NCBI GenBank assembly: GCA_026705025.1
Contig: JAPPBN010000054.1
Coordinates: 54,780-118,779, forward strand
Reading direction: 5' to 3'
From: Bin125 sp026705025
GTDB taxonomy: Bacteria > Chloroflexota > Dehalococcoidia > Bin125
Length of the DNA: 64,000 nucleotides
Shown here piece after piece: positions 47,479 through 56,109 of this stretch. The translations under genes and the position numbers were made by a program. The notes below the pieces were generated by a model that was not told where the DNA came from, searched no databases, and saw only the letters and a list, made by a program, of their open reading frames with translations. Every line of letters starts with the position of its first letter. The first letter of the stretch is position 1.

Positions 47479-48321
47479 ATGCCAACCAACACGCCGACGA
47501 TCGACTGCCAGGTTCACGCCTACGACCGCAACGACGAGGAGAACTATCGCTCCGTGCTGGCCGGCCCGGCCACGGTGACCGGCGACGAAATGGTTGCGGC
47601 GATGGACGCTGTCGGCGTCGACGGCGCGCTGTTGATTTCGCCGTACACGATCTACGGATACGACTCCAGCTACTGCGAGGGCGTTCGTGACCGGCATCCG
47701 GACCGGTTCGGACTGATTAAGCCGTTTGATCTCAACGTTGCGAATCTCGGAGCGGAGGTCGACGCCTGGGCAGAGCGACCGGGCGTGGTTGGGGCGCGGA
47801 TCGTCCTGAGCTTCGAGGGTGTCACGGCGGACCATCCCGGACTCGACCAGGTGCTGGAAGCGGGAGCGCGGACGGGACTGCCGATCAACGTGCTCTGCTG
47901 GGACCAGCTGTCGGTCCTGGCCGAGCTTGCGCGGCGGCATCCCCAGACCCAGCTCGTGATCGACCACCTCGGTCTGCAGCAGCCGTTCGCTCCGCCAGCG
48001 CCGGACGAGCCCTGGGCGGAACTCGGCGAGGTGTTGTCGCTGGCCCAGTTTGACAACGTGGCGATCAAGATTTCGGGAGCCTGCACGCTGTCGCACGAGC
48101 CGTTCCCGTACTCGGACATCTGGGAACCGCTGAGCCGAATCTTCGAGGCCTACGGTCTCGACCGCTGCATGTGGGGCACCGACTGGACGCGAGCGACCAA
48201 CCTGCTCACCTTTGAGCAGGGCGTCGAAGCGTTCCGGGTCACGGACACGCTCTCCGACGACGAGCGGGCGACGCTGATGGGCGGATCGGTGCAGCAGATC
48301 TACGGCTGGACGCCCGGGTGA
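47479..48321 (+). CDS. Amidohydrolase_2 family protein
   Basis: A 280-residue TIM-barrel protein from ATG 47479. The N-terminus IDCQVHAYDRN keeps only one His of the usual HxH motif. Later sites are conserved: TQLVIDHLG (His), and MWGTDWTRATNL with the catalytic Asp near the C-terminus. PNTPT... start and the YDSSYCEGVRDRHPDRFGLIKPFD segment match lactonase/decarboxylase-like members. Related in architecture to 33910-34797. Divergent from the enoyl-CoA hydratase gene, 113 bp apart. Confidence 0.82.
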   Translation: MPTNTPTIDCQVHAYDRNDEENYRSVLAGPATVTGDEMVAAMDAVGVDGALLISPYTIYGYDSSYCEGVRDRHPDRFGLIKPFDLNVANLGAEVDAWAERPGVVGARIVLSFEGVTADHPGLDQVLEAGARTGLPINVLCWDQLSVLAELARRHPQTQLVIDHLGLQQPFAPPAPDEPWAELGEVLSLAQFDNVAIKISGACTLSHEPFPYSDIWEPLSRIFEAYGLDRCMWGTDWTRATNLLTFEQGVEAFRVTDTLSDDERATLMGGSVQQIYGWTPG

Positions 48322-48410
48322 TAAGGCTCGATCACGCTGCTCATTGCATGGGGCCGGCGGGTTCGGGAGGAGAATTGGGTTAGTTAAGCGCAATTTCCTG
48401 TGCTGGACAG

Positions 48411-48520
48411 CAGATTTTGAGGATTTGAGTCCAGATTTGTCCAGATTCGTCCAGACCAGTCCGGGTTTGGTGAGTGTGATTCCGGCGTGATCCGAGCGAG
48501 TCCGGGATGGTGCGGGTTTG
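48411..48520. repeat. 10-bp-period tandem array, locus 3
   Basis: Eleven decamers can be read in phase: CAGATTTTGA, GGATTTGAGT, CCAGATTTGT, CCAGATTCGT, CCAGACCAGT, CCGGGTTTGG, TGAGTGTGAT, TCCGGCGTGA, TCCGAGCGAG, TCCGGGATGG, TGCGGGTTTG. The middle is nearly identical to the reverse complement of the locus 2 core. It fills most of the 330-bp gap between a plus-strand amidohydrolase and a minus-strand SDR gene, i.e. a convergent intergenic region. The rest of the gap (48322-48410, 48521-48654) holds nothing I recognise. Confidence 0.8.
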
Positions 48521-48654
48521 CCTGTGGATGTGGGCGGGACACGGGCTGGCGCTCTCGGATTTAGCATCGCTCAGATGTTCTCATGATACCGAAGACTGGG
48601 CCGTGTGGCAGTCGGATCTTCAGACGGGCTCCGTGAGCGGTCGTCAGACAGGAC

Positions 48655-49473
48655 CTACTGTGGTCGGTCTTCGTCGTGCCACTCGTTGAACATCGACGTG
48701 CGGCCGCCGTCGACGACGAGGTCGTGGGAGTTGACGAAGCGGCCGGCGTCGCTGGCCAAGTAGAGGGCGGCCTCGGCGATGTCCTCGGACAGGCCGGCGC
48801 GGGTCATCGGCGTGGCTCGAGAGAGGTTGTAGGTGAGCTTGGTCATCTTGCGGGCGTTCTCTTCGTCGGAGAGCGTGTTGGCGCGGGCGGAGCCGCCGTA
48901 GAAGATCGGGGTGGCGATCGCGCCCGGCGAGATCACGTTGACCCGAATGCCAAAGCGTCCCAGCTCGACGCCGGCCAGTTTGGAGTAGTGCGTCATCGCC
49001 GCCTTCAGCGCGGAGTACAGGGGGTCGCCCTGGCGATAGCGGATCGCGGCGATGCTCGAGTTGTTGATGATCGAGCCGCCGCCGGCGGCCTTCATCGGCT
49101 CGATCGCGTAGCGGATGCCCAGCATCGCGCTGCGCAGCAAGAGATGGACGCCGTAGTCGATGTCTTCGCTGGTGATCGAGTCGAACGGCCCGCGGGTTGG
49201 TCCGCCGGCGTTGTTGAAGAGGATGTCGAGCGAACCGAACCGTTCCACGGCCAGGTCGATCGAGGCCTTGATGTCCTCCTCGCGCATCACGTCGGACTCG
49301 TGATAGACAGCGCTGGATCCCAGGCGATCGGCCAGGGCGGAGCCCTTCTCACGGGATCGTCCTGTGAGGACGACTCTGGCGCCCTCGGCGACGAACAGCT
49401 CGGCCGTGGCGGCGCCGATCCCGCTGGTGCCTCCGGTGATGACCGCGACCTTGTCCTGCAGACGTTGACCCAT
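48655..49473 (-). CDS. Short-chain dehydrogenase/reductase (SDR)
   Basis: Classical SDR of 272 residues. The cofactor motif TGGTSGIG is at 13-20, NNAGGP follows, and the catalytic triad is Ser in NNSSIAAI and Tyr/Lys in LYSALKAAM. The C-terminal LVVDGGRTSMFNEWHDEDRP is normal. ATG 49473 has AAGGAG 6 bp upstream, a strong ribosome site, so the longer frame to 49509 is rejected. Acts on an unknown alcohol or ketone with NAD(P). Divergent from the next SDR gene. Confidence 0.9.
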   Translation of the reverse strand: MGQRLQDKVAVITGGTSGIGAATAELFVAEGARVVLTGRSREKGSALADRLGSSAVYHESDVMREEDIKASIDLAVERFGSLDILFNNAGGPTRGPFDSITSEDIDYGVHLLLRSAMLGIRYAIEPMKAAGGGSIINNSSIAAIRYRQGDPLYSALKAAMTHYSKLAGVELGRFGIRVNVISPGAIATPIFYGGSARANTLSDEENARKMTKLTYNLSRATPMTRAGLSEDIAEAALYLASDAGRFVNSHDLVVDGGRTSMFNEWHDEDRPQ

Positions 49474-49595
49474 GATGTACTCCTTTTTCGGCAGGGTAGC
49501 GACGGTCATTCGATGCCCCCGATCAGCAACCCGGCTGGGCTAGGATTTGCGCCATCGACACTCTTGAAGAAGGAGCGGAAGAGCAGGTGGTACTC

Positions 49596-50384
49596 ATGGC
49601 CGAGGGATCGCTGTCGGGCAAGACCTGCGCCGTGACCGGCGCCGCGAGCGGGATCGGCCGGGCGATCGCAGTGCGATTGGCCAGCGAAGGCGCGCGCGTG
49701 GCGGTGATCGATCTGAACCTGGCCGGGGCGCTGCTGGTGACGGAGCAAATCGAGTCTGCGGGCGGCGTGGCATCCGCCTGGGAGTGTGATGTCGCTCAGC
49801 GGGCCAGCGTGCGTTCGACCCTTGAGGCAATCGTCGATGCGACGGGCGGGCTGGATGTGATCTTCAACAACGCCGGGATCGCCGAGATTCGTCCATTCAT
49901 GGAGGTCGAGGAAGAGCACTGGAATCGGCTGATGACGGTCAACGGCCTGGGCGTTCTGATCTGCATGCAGGAGGCCGGTCGGCTGATGATTGAGCAAGGT
50001 CACGGCAAGATGATCAACACGGCCTCGATCGCCGGCAAGGAGGGCTACGACATTCAGCCGCACTACTCCGCTACCAAGTTCTCGGTCGTGGCGCTCACGC
50101 AGGCTGGGGCGCGCGCCTTTGCGCCACACGGGATCACCGTGAACGCGATCTGTCCGGGAATTGTCGAGACTGAGCTCTGGGAGGGTCTGGACGAGGACTT
50201 CATGAGGTTCGGGATCACCGAGCGTCCGGGCGAGGGGATGGAGCGGTTCAGCGAACGCATCCTGCTCGGACGCACCGCGACTCCGGAGGACATGGCCGGT
50301 CCGGCGGCGTTCCTCGCCTCTAGCGATTCCGACTACATCACCGGGCAATCGCTGATGGTCGACGGGGGCATGGTGTTGCAATAG
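49596..50384 (+). CDS. Short-chain dehydrogenase/reductase (SDR)
   Basis: Classical SDR of 262 residues. TGAASGIGRAIA forms the NAD(P) loop, NNAGIAEI the structural motif, and the catalytic Ser is in NTASIAGKEG with Tyr/Lys in HYSATKFS. The C-terminus ends SLMVDGGMVLQ. ATG 49596 with AGGTGG upstream is chosen; GTG 49587 is an alternative. An acidic residue after the second strand (VIDLN) favours NAD over NADP. Substrate unknown. It is 121 bp upstream of the glycine cleavage operon. Confidence 0.9.
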   Translation: MAEGSLSGKTCAVTGAASGIGRAIAVRLASEGARVAVIDLNLAGALLVTEQIESAGGVASAWECDVAQRASVRSTLEAIVDATGGLDVIFNNAGIAEIRPFMEVEEEHWNRLMTVNGLGVLICMQEAGRLMIEQGHGKMINTASIAGKEGYDIQPHYSATKFSVVALTQAGARAFAPHGITVNAICPGIVETELWEGLDEDFMRFGITERPGEGMERFSERILLGRTATPEDMAGPAAFLASSDSDYITGQSLMVDGGMVLQ

Positions 50385-50505
50385 TCCGACCGACTGGCAA
50401 GCGCTGAACACTGCCCGTTCGGGATTCATAACTGCGCGAACAGGAATAGAAGACTTCAATGGCAACGGCAAGACGTGCTCAATAGCACTGGCTACAGTGT
50501 GTTGG

Positions 50506-51615
50506 ATGACCGACCAAGAACACAGCAGCCCGCTTGTGCATCTGGCGTTGCGCGACCGGCACATGGCCCACGGAGCGCGCTTCGCTCCCTTCGCCGGCTG
50601 GGAGATGCCGCTTCAGTACGAGGGCATCGTGGCCGAGCACCTCGCCGTACGTGATCGCGTCGGCGTGTTTGATGTTTCGCACCTGGCCAGAGCGTGGGTT
50701 GAGGGCCCCGAGGCGGGCGAACTGCTGCGCTCGGTGACTACGTTCGACGTCACAACCTTGCCCTTCGGCCAGGCGCATTACTCGCTTTACTGCAATGAGA
50801 CCGGCGGGATCGAGGACGATGTCTTCATCTACCACCTGCCCGGCGAGCGCTGGCTGGTGATCCACAACGCCGCCAACGCCGACCGCGACTTTGAACGGCT
50901 GCAAGCTGTTGCCGGCAGTGCGGCGTCAGAGGTCACACCGGAAACAGTCATGCTGGCGGTTCAGGGTCCTGAGGCTATTGCCTTGCTGGGCCGCGTCTTG
51001 AGCGCGCAGATCCCGTCAATGCAGCCGAGGGAATGCGCCGAGCTGGACTGGCGGGGAACCTCGGTGTTGTTTGCTCGTACGGGGTACACGGGCGAAGACG
51101 GTGGGGAGTGCATTGTCGACGCGGAGCATGCCGGAGCCCTGTGGGACGCGCTAATTGATGGCGGCGCGACGCCGGCCGGACTGGGCGCGCGCGACACGCT
51201 GCGACTGGAAGCAGCCTTGCCGCTTCACGGCAGCGACATCGACGCGACCACACATCCGTACGAGGCCGGCCTGGGTTTTGCCGTGAGCCTTGATGACGGC
51301 GCCCCTTTTACGGGACGCGAGGCGCTCGCCGAGTTGAAGGCGCAGCCTCGAACCCGACGTCTGGCTCACCTGGCGGCGCGGGCTCGCGGCGTGATCCGGG
51401 CCGGGTTCGCGGTACGCGAACCAGGTGGGACGGAAGCAATCTGCTGCCTGAGTAGCGGCGCGTACAGCCCGAGCATGCGCATTGGGATCGGCATGGCCTA
51501 CTTGCCGGTCGAACTGGCCAAGCGGGGCACCATGCTTGAGGTTGACGTCAGGGGACGGGCGCTGCCGGTCGAAGTGGTTCGCCGCCCGTTTTATCGAAAG
51601 CCGGAGGATCGATGA
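50506..51615 (+). CDS. gcvT: Aminomethyltransferase, glycine cleavage T protein
   Basis: T protein moves the methylene group from the lipoyl-bound aminomethyl of GcvH to tetrahydrofolate, releasing ammonia. The 369-residue protein has the full pattern: FAPFAGWEMPLQYEGIVAEHLAVRDRVGVFDVSHLARAWVEG at the start, GQAHYSLYCNETGGIEDDVFIYHL, ARTGYTGEDGGECIV, LGARDTLRLEAALPLHGSDID. Length is typical. ATG 50506 is chosen over GTG 50497. Overlaps gcvH by ATGA. No glycine riboswitch is visible in the 120-bp leader. Confidence 0.96.
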   Translation: MTDQEHSSPLVHLALRDRHMAHGARFAPFAGWEMPLQYEGIVAEHLAVRDRVGVFDVSHLARAWVEGPEAGELLRSVTTFDVTTLPFGQAHYSLYCNETGGIEDDVFIYHLPGERWLVIHNAANADRDFERLQAVAGSAASEVTPETVMLAVQGPEAIALLGRVLSAQIPSMQPRECAELDWRGTSVLFARTGYTGEDGGECIVDAEHAGALWDALIDGGATPAGLGARDTLRLEAALPLHGSDIDATTHPYEAGLGFAVSLDDGAPFTGREALAELKAQPRTRRLAHLAARARGVIRAGFAVREPGGTEAICCLSSGAYSPSMRIGIGMAYLPVELAKRGTMLEVDVRGRALPVEVVRRPFYRKPEDR

Positions 51616-52016
51616 CGATGGACTACGACGTACCGAACGAGCTGCTGTACACATCCGACCACGAGTGGTTGCGCCGCGATGCCGACCGTCAGGACGAGGT
51701 CACGATCGGCATCACCGAGTTCGCCCAGGAGCAGCTGGGCGACGTGGTCTACCTGGAACTGCCGGCCGAAGGGACCGAGCTGACGGCAGGCGCGCCGTTC
51801 GGCGAGATCGAGTCCGCCAAGACGGTGGCCGAGTTGTTCGCGCCGGTCAGCGGCGAACTGATCGGCGTCAATGGAGAGCTGGAAGACCGTCCCGAACTGG
51901 TCAACGAGTCGCCCTTCGACGAGGGCTGGATCGTCCGCGTGCGAATCTCCAACGCCGACGAGTTGGACAGCCTGCTGGACGCCGACGCCTATCGGGCGCT
52001 GATTCCGGAGGACTAG
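51612..52016 (+). CDS. gcvH: Glycine cleavage system H protein
   Basis: Lipoyl carrier that shuttles the aminomethyl group between P, T and L proteins. The 134-residue product has YTSDHEWLRR at the N-terminus, TIGITEFAQEQLGDVVYLELP and the lipoylated lysine in EIESAKTVAEL. The C-terminus WIVRVRISNADELDSLLDA is normal. Start overlaps gcvT by 4 bp. Lipoyl ligase/synthase genes are not in the window. Confidence 0.97.
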   Translation: MTMDYDVPNELLYTSDHEWLRRDADRQDEVTIGITEFAQEQLGDVVYLELPAEGTELTAGAPFGEIESAKTVAELFAPVSGELIGVNGELEDRPELVNESPFDEGWIVRVRISNADELDSLLDADAYRALIPED

Positions 52017-52018
52017 CG

Positions 52019-53365
52019 GTGGTCTCGCCGCACCCGTACATACCCGCGACCGAAGCGGATCGGGCGCGGATGCTGGAGCGCATCGGCGTTGACGATCTTG
52101 ACGCCCTGTTCGCCGACCTGCCGCCGGCCTTTCGTGATCCCGCGATCGACCTGTTGCCCGCGCTGACCGAACCCGAGTTAATCGGGCTGCTCGCCGATCG
52201 CGCGGGGCAGAATGCAGCCTCATCGCGACCCAGCTTTCTCGGCGCGGGCGCGTATCGACGCTCGGTGCCTTCGGTCGTCTCCCATCTGGTCAGCCGCTCG
52301 GAGTTTTCGACTGCCTACACGCCGTATCAGCCGGAGATCAGCCAGGGCACGCTGCAATCGGGATTCGAGTTCCAGTCGGTCGTTTGTGAGTTGACCGGCA
52401 TGGACGTGGCCAACGTCGGGCTCTACGACGTCGCCAGCGCCACCGCCGAAGCCTGCCTGATGGCCGCGCGCACGACGAAGCGTCAGGCGGTTTGCCTGCT
52501 GGAACCGATTCATCCGGGGACCGCCGGCGTGGTCAAGACATACGCGCGTGGGGCGGGTCTGCGGGTTGACACAGTTGGTTCGCCCGCGAATCTGAGCGAC
52601 GAGCATGCTTGTCTGGTAGTCCAGCAACCCGATTTCCTGGGAACCATTGTCGACCTGGAACCACTCGCGAACGCCGCGCACGAGGTCGGGGCGCTGCTGG
52701 TTGCCGTCGCCGATCCGTTTGCGCTGGGCATGCTGAAGGCGCCGGGCGACGCCGGGGCCGACATCGTCACCGGCGAGGGGCGCGATTTGGCCGGCGCACC
52801 GGCATTCGGCGGACCGTCGCTGGGCCTGTTCGCTGCCGGGTTGCCTTACCTGCGACAGATGCCCGGTCGGATCGTGGGCCGAACCAAAGAACTACATCCG
52901 TCCAACGACGGCGAGCCGCGTACCGGCTATGTGCTGACCCTGCAGGCCCGCGAGCAGTTCATCCGGCGCGAACGAGCGACATCCAACGTCTCGACCGCGC
53001 AGGCGCTGATCGCCCTGGGCTTCACCATCGCGGTACAGGCGCTGGGCCCGCGCGGTCTGCGTCAGTCCGCGGAGCTCTGCTACCAGCGGGCGCATCACGC
53101 GGCCCGTCGCACCTCGGCGCTGTCCGGATACGAGGTTCCCGAGCGCGGTCCATGGTTCCAGGAATTCCTCGTGCGCGGTCCGATTTCCGCGTCCGAGCTG
53201 AGCGCTGCGTTGTCCGAACGCGGAATCACGGCCGGCCTCGACGTTTCCGATCGGCCAGAACCTGAAGCGCGCGATGCGCTGCTCTTCTGCGTGACCGAGG
53301 CGACACCGGATGCGCATGTCGACGCACTGATCGAGGCGCTGGTGGCGATCGGAGACGAGGTATGA
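52019..53365 (+). CDS. gcvPA: Glycine dehydrogenase (decarboxylating) subunit 1
   Basis: N-terminal half of the split P protein; with GcvPB it decarboxylates glycine on PLP. GTG 52019 lies 3 bp after the gcvH stop, giving 448 residues, the usual size. Family blocks include YIPATEADRARMLERIG, FLGAGAYRRSVPSVVSHL, the AYTPYQPEISQGTLQ loop, FQSVVCELTGMDVANVGLYD and GRDLAGAPAFGGPSLG. It lacks the PLP lysine, as expected for this subunit. ATGA overlap with gcvPB at 53362-53365. Confidence 0.95.
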   Translation: MVSPHPYIPATEADRARMLERIGVDDLDALFADLPPAFRDPAIDLLPALTEPELIGLLADRAGQNAASSRPSFLGAGAYRRSVPSVVSHLVSRSEFSTAYTPYQPEISQGTLQSGFEFQSVVCELTGMDVANVGLYDVASATAEACLMAARTTKRQAVCLLEPIHPGTAGVVKTYARGAGLRVDTVGSPANLSDEHACLVVQQPDFLGTIVDLEPLANAAHEVGALLVAVADPFALGMLKAPGDAGADIVTGEGRDLAGAPAFGGPSLGLFAAGLPYLRQMPGRIVGRTKELHPSNDGEPRTGYVLTLQAREQFIRRERATSNVSTAQALIALGFTIAVQALGPRGLRQSAELCYQRAHHAARRTSALSGYEVPERGPWFQEFLVRGPISASELSAALSERGITAGLDVSDRPEPEARDALLFCVTEATPDAHVDALIEALVAIGDEV

Positions 53366-54870
53366 CGGCGCCCGGGCCCGGACGCGAGGACTTTGGCGCG
53401 CGCCTGAGCATCGATCGCAGCGTGCCCGGCAGGCGCGCGGTCGACGTCCCCACATGGAACGGCTCGGAGACTTCCCTTCCCGATTCTCCACTGCTGCGCG
53501 CCAGCCTGCGTCTGCCGGAGTTAAGCCAGGGCGAACTGGTTCGCTATTACACCGCGCTCTCGGAGCGCAACTACGGCATTGATTCAGGCACCTACCCGCT
53601 CGGCTCCTGCACGATGAAGTACAACCCCAAGGTCAACGATCTGATCGCATCGCAGCCGGGTTTCGCCGACGCGCATCCACAGGCCCGCGAAGAGGACGTG
53701 CAGGGCACGCTACGCACGTTGCTCGAACTTCGCGATGGTCTGGCGGAGGTCACCGGTCTGCCCCACGTCAGCCTGGCCCCGGCCGCCGGTGCGCAGGGCG
53801 AGTTGGCCGGTGTGCTGATGATCTCGTCGGCGCTGGAGGACCGCGGAGAGAACGACACGCGGCGCCGCATCCTCGTCCCCGACTCGGCGCACGGCACCAA
53901 CCCGGCGACGGCGGCGATGGCCGGCTACACCGTGACCCATCTGCCGACCGCCGAGAACGGGTCGCTCGACCGCGCCACGATCGAGCAAGAACTCGACGAG
54001 ACCGTCGCAGCCGTCATGGTCACGGTGCCGAACACGCTGGGACTCTGGGAACAGGGGATTGAGGAGGTCGCTGGACTGATCCACGACGCCGGGGCCTATC
54101 TCTACGCCGACGGCGCGAATCTGAACGCAATCATGGGACGCGTGCGCTACGGCGACCTGGGCTTCGACGTCGCCCACCTCAACCTGCACAAGAGCTTCAG
54201 CACGCCGCACGGCGGCGGCGGTCCCGGTGCCGGACCGGTCTGCTGCACCGAAGAGTTGGCGCCCTATCTGCCGACGCCGGTGCTGGAGGAGTGCGACGAC
54301 GGCATCGTCCGGTTGCTCGCGCCGGAGCGCAGCATCGGTCAACTGCAGCAGTTCCATGGCAACGTCGGGGTGCTGGTTCGCGCCTACGCCTACCTGCGCG
54401 CGCTGGGACTGGATGGTCTGCGCGCCGTCTCTGGCCAGGCGGTGCTGAACGCCAACTATCTGCGAACGCTGCTGCACGGTCACTACGACCTGCCCTACGA
54501 TCGCCCGGTCCTGCATGAAGTGGTCTTCTCCGGCTCGCGCCAACGACGACAGCACGACGTACGCACGTACGACATCACCAAACGCCTCATCGATCATGGA
54601 TTCCACCCGCCGACGGTCTACTTCCCGCTGATTGTTCCCGAGGCGCTGATGATCGAGCCGACGGAGACCGAACCGCCTGAGGCGATTGAGGCGCTCGCCG
54701 ATGCCTTGATTGCGATCGCGGACGAGGCGGCCGAAGACCCCGACACGTTGCACGGCGCCCCTTGGAGCGCGCCGATCGGCCGGCTCGACGAAACCACCGC
54801 CGCGCGGCGTCCCGTGTTGCGCTGGCAGGACGTCAAGGTGTCGGAGACGGTGTCCCGGTTGTCTCGGTAA
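53362..54870 (+). CDS. gcvPB: Glycine dehydrogenase (decarboxylating) subunit 2
   Basis: C-terminal, PLP-carrying half of the split P protein (502 residues). The sequence GIDSGTYPLGSCTMKYNPKVND is the family signature, ...AHGTNPATAAMAGY follows, and the Schiff-base lysine is in LNLHKSFSTPHGGGGPG. Together with gcvT, gcvH and gcvPA the operon is complete except for the L protein (lipoamide dehydrogenase), which is normally shared with other complexes. The two-subunit form is common in Chloroflexota, Firmicutes and archaea. Confidence 0.97.
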   Translation: MTAPGPGREDFGARLSIDRSVPGRRAVDVPTWNGSETSLPDSPLLRASLRLPELSQGELVRYYTALSERNYGIDSGTYPLGSCTMKYNPKVNDLIASQPGFADAHPQAREEDVQGTLRTLLELRDGLAEVTGLPHVSLAPAAGAQGELAGVLMISSALEDRGENDTRRRILVPDSAHGTNPATAAMAGYTVTHLPTAENGSLDRATIEQELDETVAAVMVTVPNTLGLWEQGIEEVAGLIHDAGAYLYADGANLNAIMGRVRYGDLGFDVAHLNLHKSFSTPHGGGGPGAGPVCCTEELAPYLPTPVLEECDDGIVRLLAPERSIGQLQQFHGNVGVLVRAYAYLRALGLDGLRAVSGQAVLNANYLRTLLHGHYDLPYDRPVLHEVVFSGSRQRRQHDVRTYDITKRLIDHGFHPPTVYFPLIVPEALMIEPTETEPPEAIEALADALIAIADEAAEDPDTLHGAPWSAPIGRLDETTAARRPVLRWQDVKVSETVSRLSR

Positions 54871-54913
54871 GGCGAGTACGCTCACTTCTGGATGAAGTGG
54901 TAGCCGATTCACC

Positions 54914-56017
54914 ATGGCCAACCGTCCGCTTGCTCAACTCAGAGAGCGCCGCCCCGACCTGGCCGGCGCGGCCGAGTCGACGTTGCCTCGTCTGCTGGAG
55001 CCAGTTGCCTGGGGGATCCTGACTGCCGGCCTGATCGCGCTGGTGCTGGTCAATCTGGCCCTGGGCGCGTTCGATGTTGAGTTGCCGCGGATCATCGGCG
55101 TGTTGTTCGGCAAGGTCGGGATCGATCTCGGCATCGACTACACGACCCGCGAGGAGGCCGTTGTTTGGGTGATCCGGGTGCCGCGCATGCTGATGGCTGC
55201 CGCAGTCGGGGCCGGTCTGGGTATCTCCGGAGCCGCGCTGCAGGGACTGTTTCGCAATCCGCTGGCCGATCCCGGACTGATTGGCGTCTCCAGCGGCGCT
55301 GCCTTCGCGATTGCGGTGTCGGTGGTCGTCGGCATCTCTGCCTGGGGACTGTTTGCGCTGCCGCTCGCCGCGTTCATCGGCGGACTGACCCTGACGTTTC
55401 TGATCTACGGATTCGCGCGACGCGGCGGCCGGGCTCAGATGGCCACGATGTTGCTGGTCGGGATCGCGGTCAACGCGCTGCTCGGCGCGGCGATCAGCTT
55501 CATCATCTCCTTCTCGGACGACGAAGAACTGCGCGACATCGTCTTCTGGCTGCTGGGCAGCCTCGCCGGTTCGCTCTGGGAGTACGTCTACTCGGCGGGA
55601 CCGCTCATCCTGTTTGCGATCGCTGTGTTGGTTCGCCAGGCGGGAGCGCTGAATCTGCTGTCGCTGGGCGACTCCGAGGCTCGACACCTGGGCGTGCCGG
55701 TCCAGCGAACCCAGCTCCTGATCGTGACGGCCGCCGCGATGGCCACCGGAGCCGGTGTCGCCGTCGCCGGTGTGGTCGGATTCATCGGCCTGATTGCCCC
55801 GCACATCGTGCGCCTGGCGGTCGGGCCGGATCACCGCCGGCTGATGCCTGCCAGCGCCATGGCAGGAGCGATCCTGGTGCTTGGCGCCGACCTGGCCTCG
55901 AGAACCATTGCCGCGCCGGCGGAACTGCCCCTTGGCGTGCTCACAGCCATGATCGGCACGCCGGTCTTCCTCTTTCTGATCGATCGATCGCGCCGCAGTC
56001 TGGCGTCCGGATTCTGA
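54914..56017 (+). CDS. FecCD-family ABC permease (siderophore/heme/cobalamin type), orphan
   Basis: A 367-residue permease with about ten hydrophobic segments. The family signatures FRNPLADPGLIGVSSGAAF and GVVGFIGLIAPHIVRLAVG are exact. It would form a homodimer importing Fe(III)-siderophores, heme or vitamin B12. Neither the substrate-binding protein nor the ATPase is nearby, unlike the usual three-gene arrangement. It starts only 43 bp after gcvPB, so it could be cotranscribed with the glycine cleavage genes. No cobalamin riboswitch fits in that gap. Confidence 0.88.
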   Translation: MANRPLAQLRERRPDLAGAAESTLPRLLEPVAWGILTAGLIALVLVNLALGAFDVELPRIIGVLFGKVGIDLGIDYTTREEAVVWVIRVPRMLMAAAVGAGLGISGAALQGLFRNPLADPGLIGVSSGAAFAIAVSVVVGISAWGLFALPLAAFIGGLTLTFLIYGFARRGGRAQMATMLLVGIAVNALLGAAISFIISFSDDEELRDIVFWLLGSLAGSLWEYVYSAGPLILFAIAVLVRQAGALNLLSLGDSEARHLGVPVQRTQLLIVTAAAMATGAGVAVAGVVGFIGLIAPHIVRLAVGPDHRRLMPASAMAGAILVLGADLASRTIAAPAELPLGVLTAMIGTPVFLFLIDRSRRSLASGF

Positions 56018-56109
56018 CCATTGCGCCTGCTGCGAATGCCAGCAAGCGCTTCGATAGGCTGTCCGACGGAACTCATTCGTCCCCGGATAGCTGAGAAACG
56101 CGGTGCAGC

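Noticed and set aside
50385..50505. Glycine riboswitch before gcvT
   Set aside because: The leader is short and lacks the conserved aptamer helices; no tandem glycine-aptamer pattern could be found.
51482..52018. N-terminal extension of gcvPA
   Set aside because: It lies in the wrong frame over gcvT and gcvH; GTG 52019 gives the exact family length.
54871..54913. Cobalamin riboswitch before the FecCD permease
   Set aside because: The gap is only 43 bp, too small for the aptamer.
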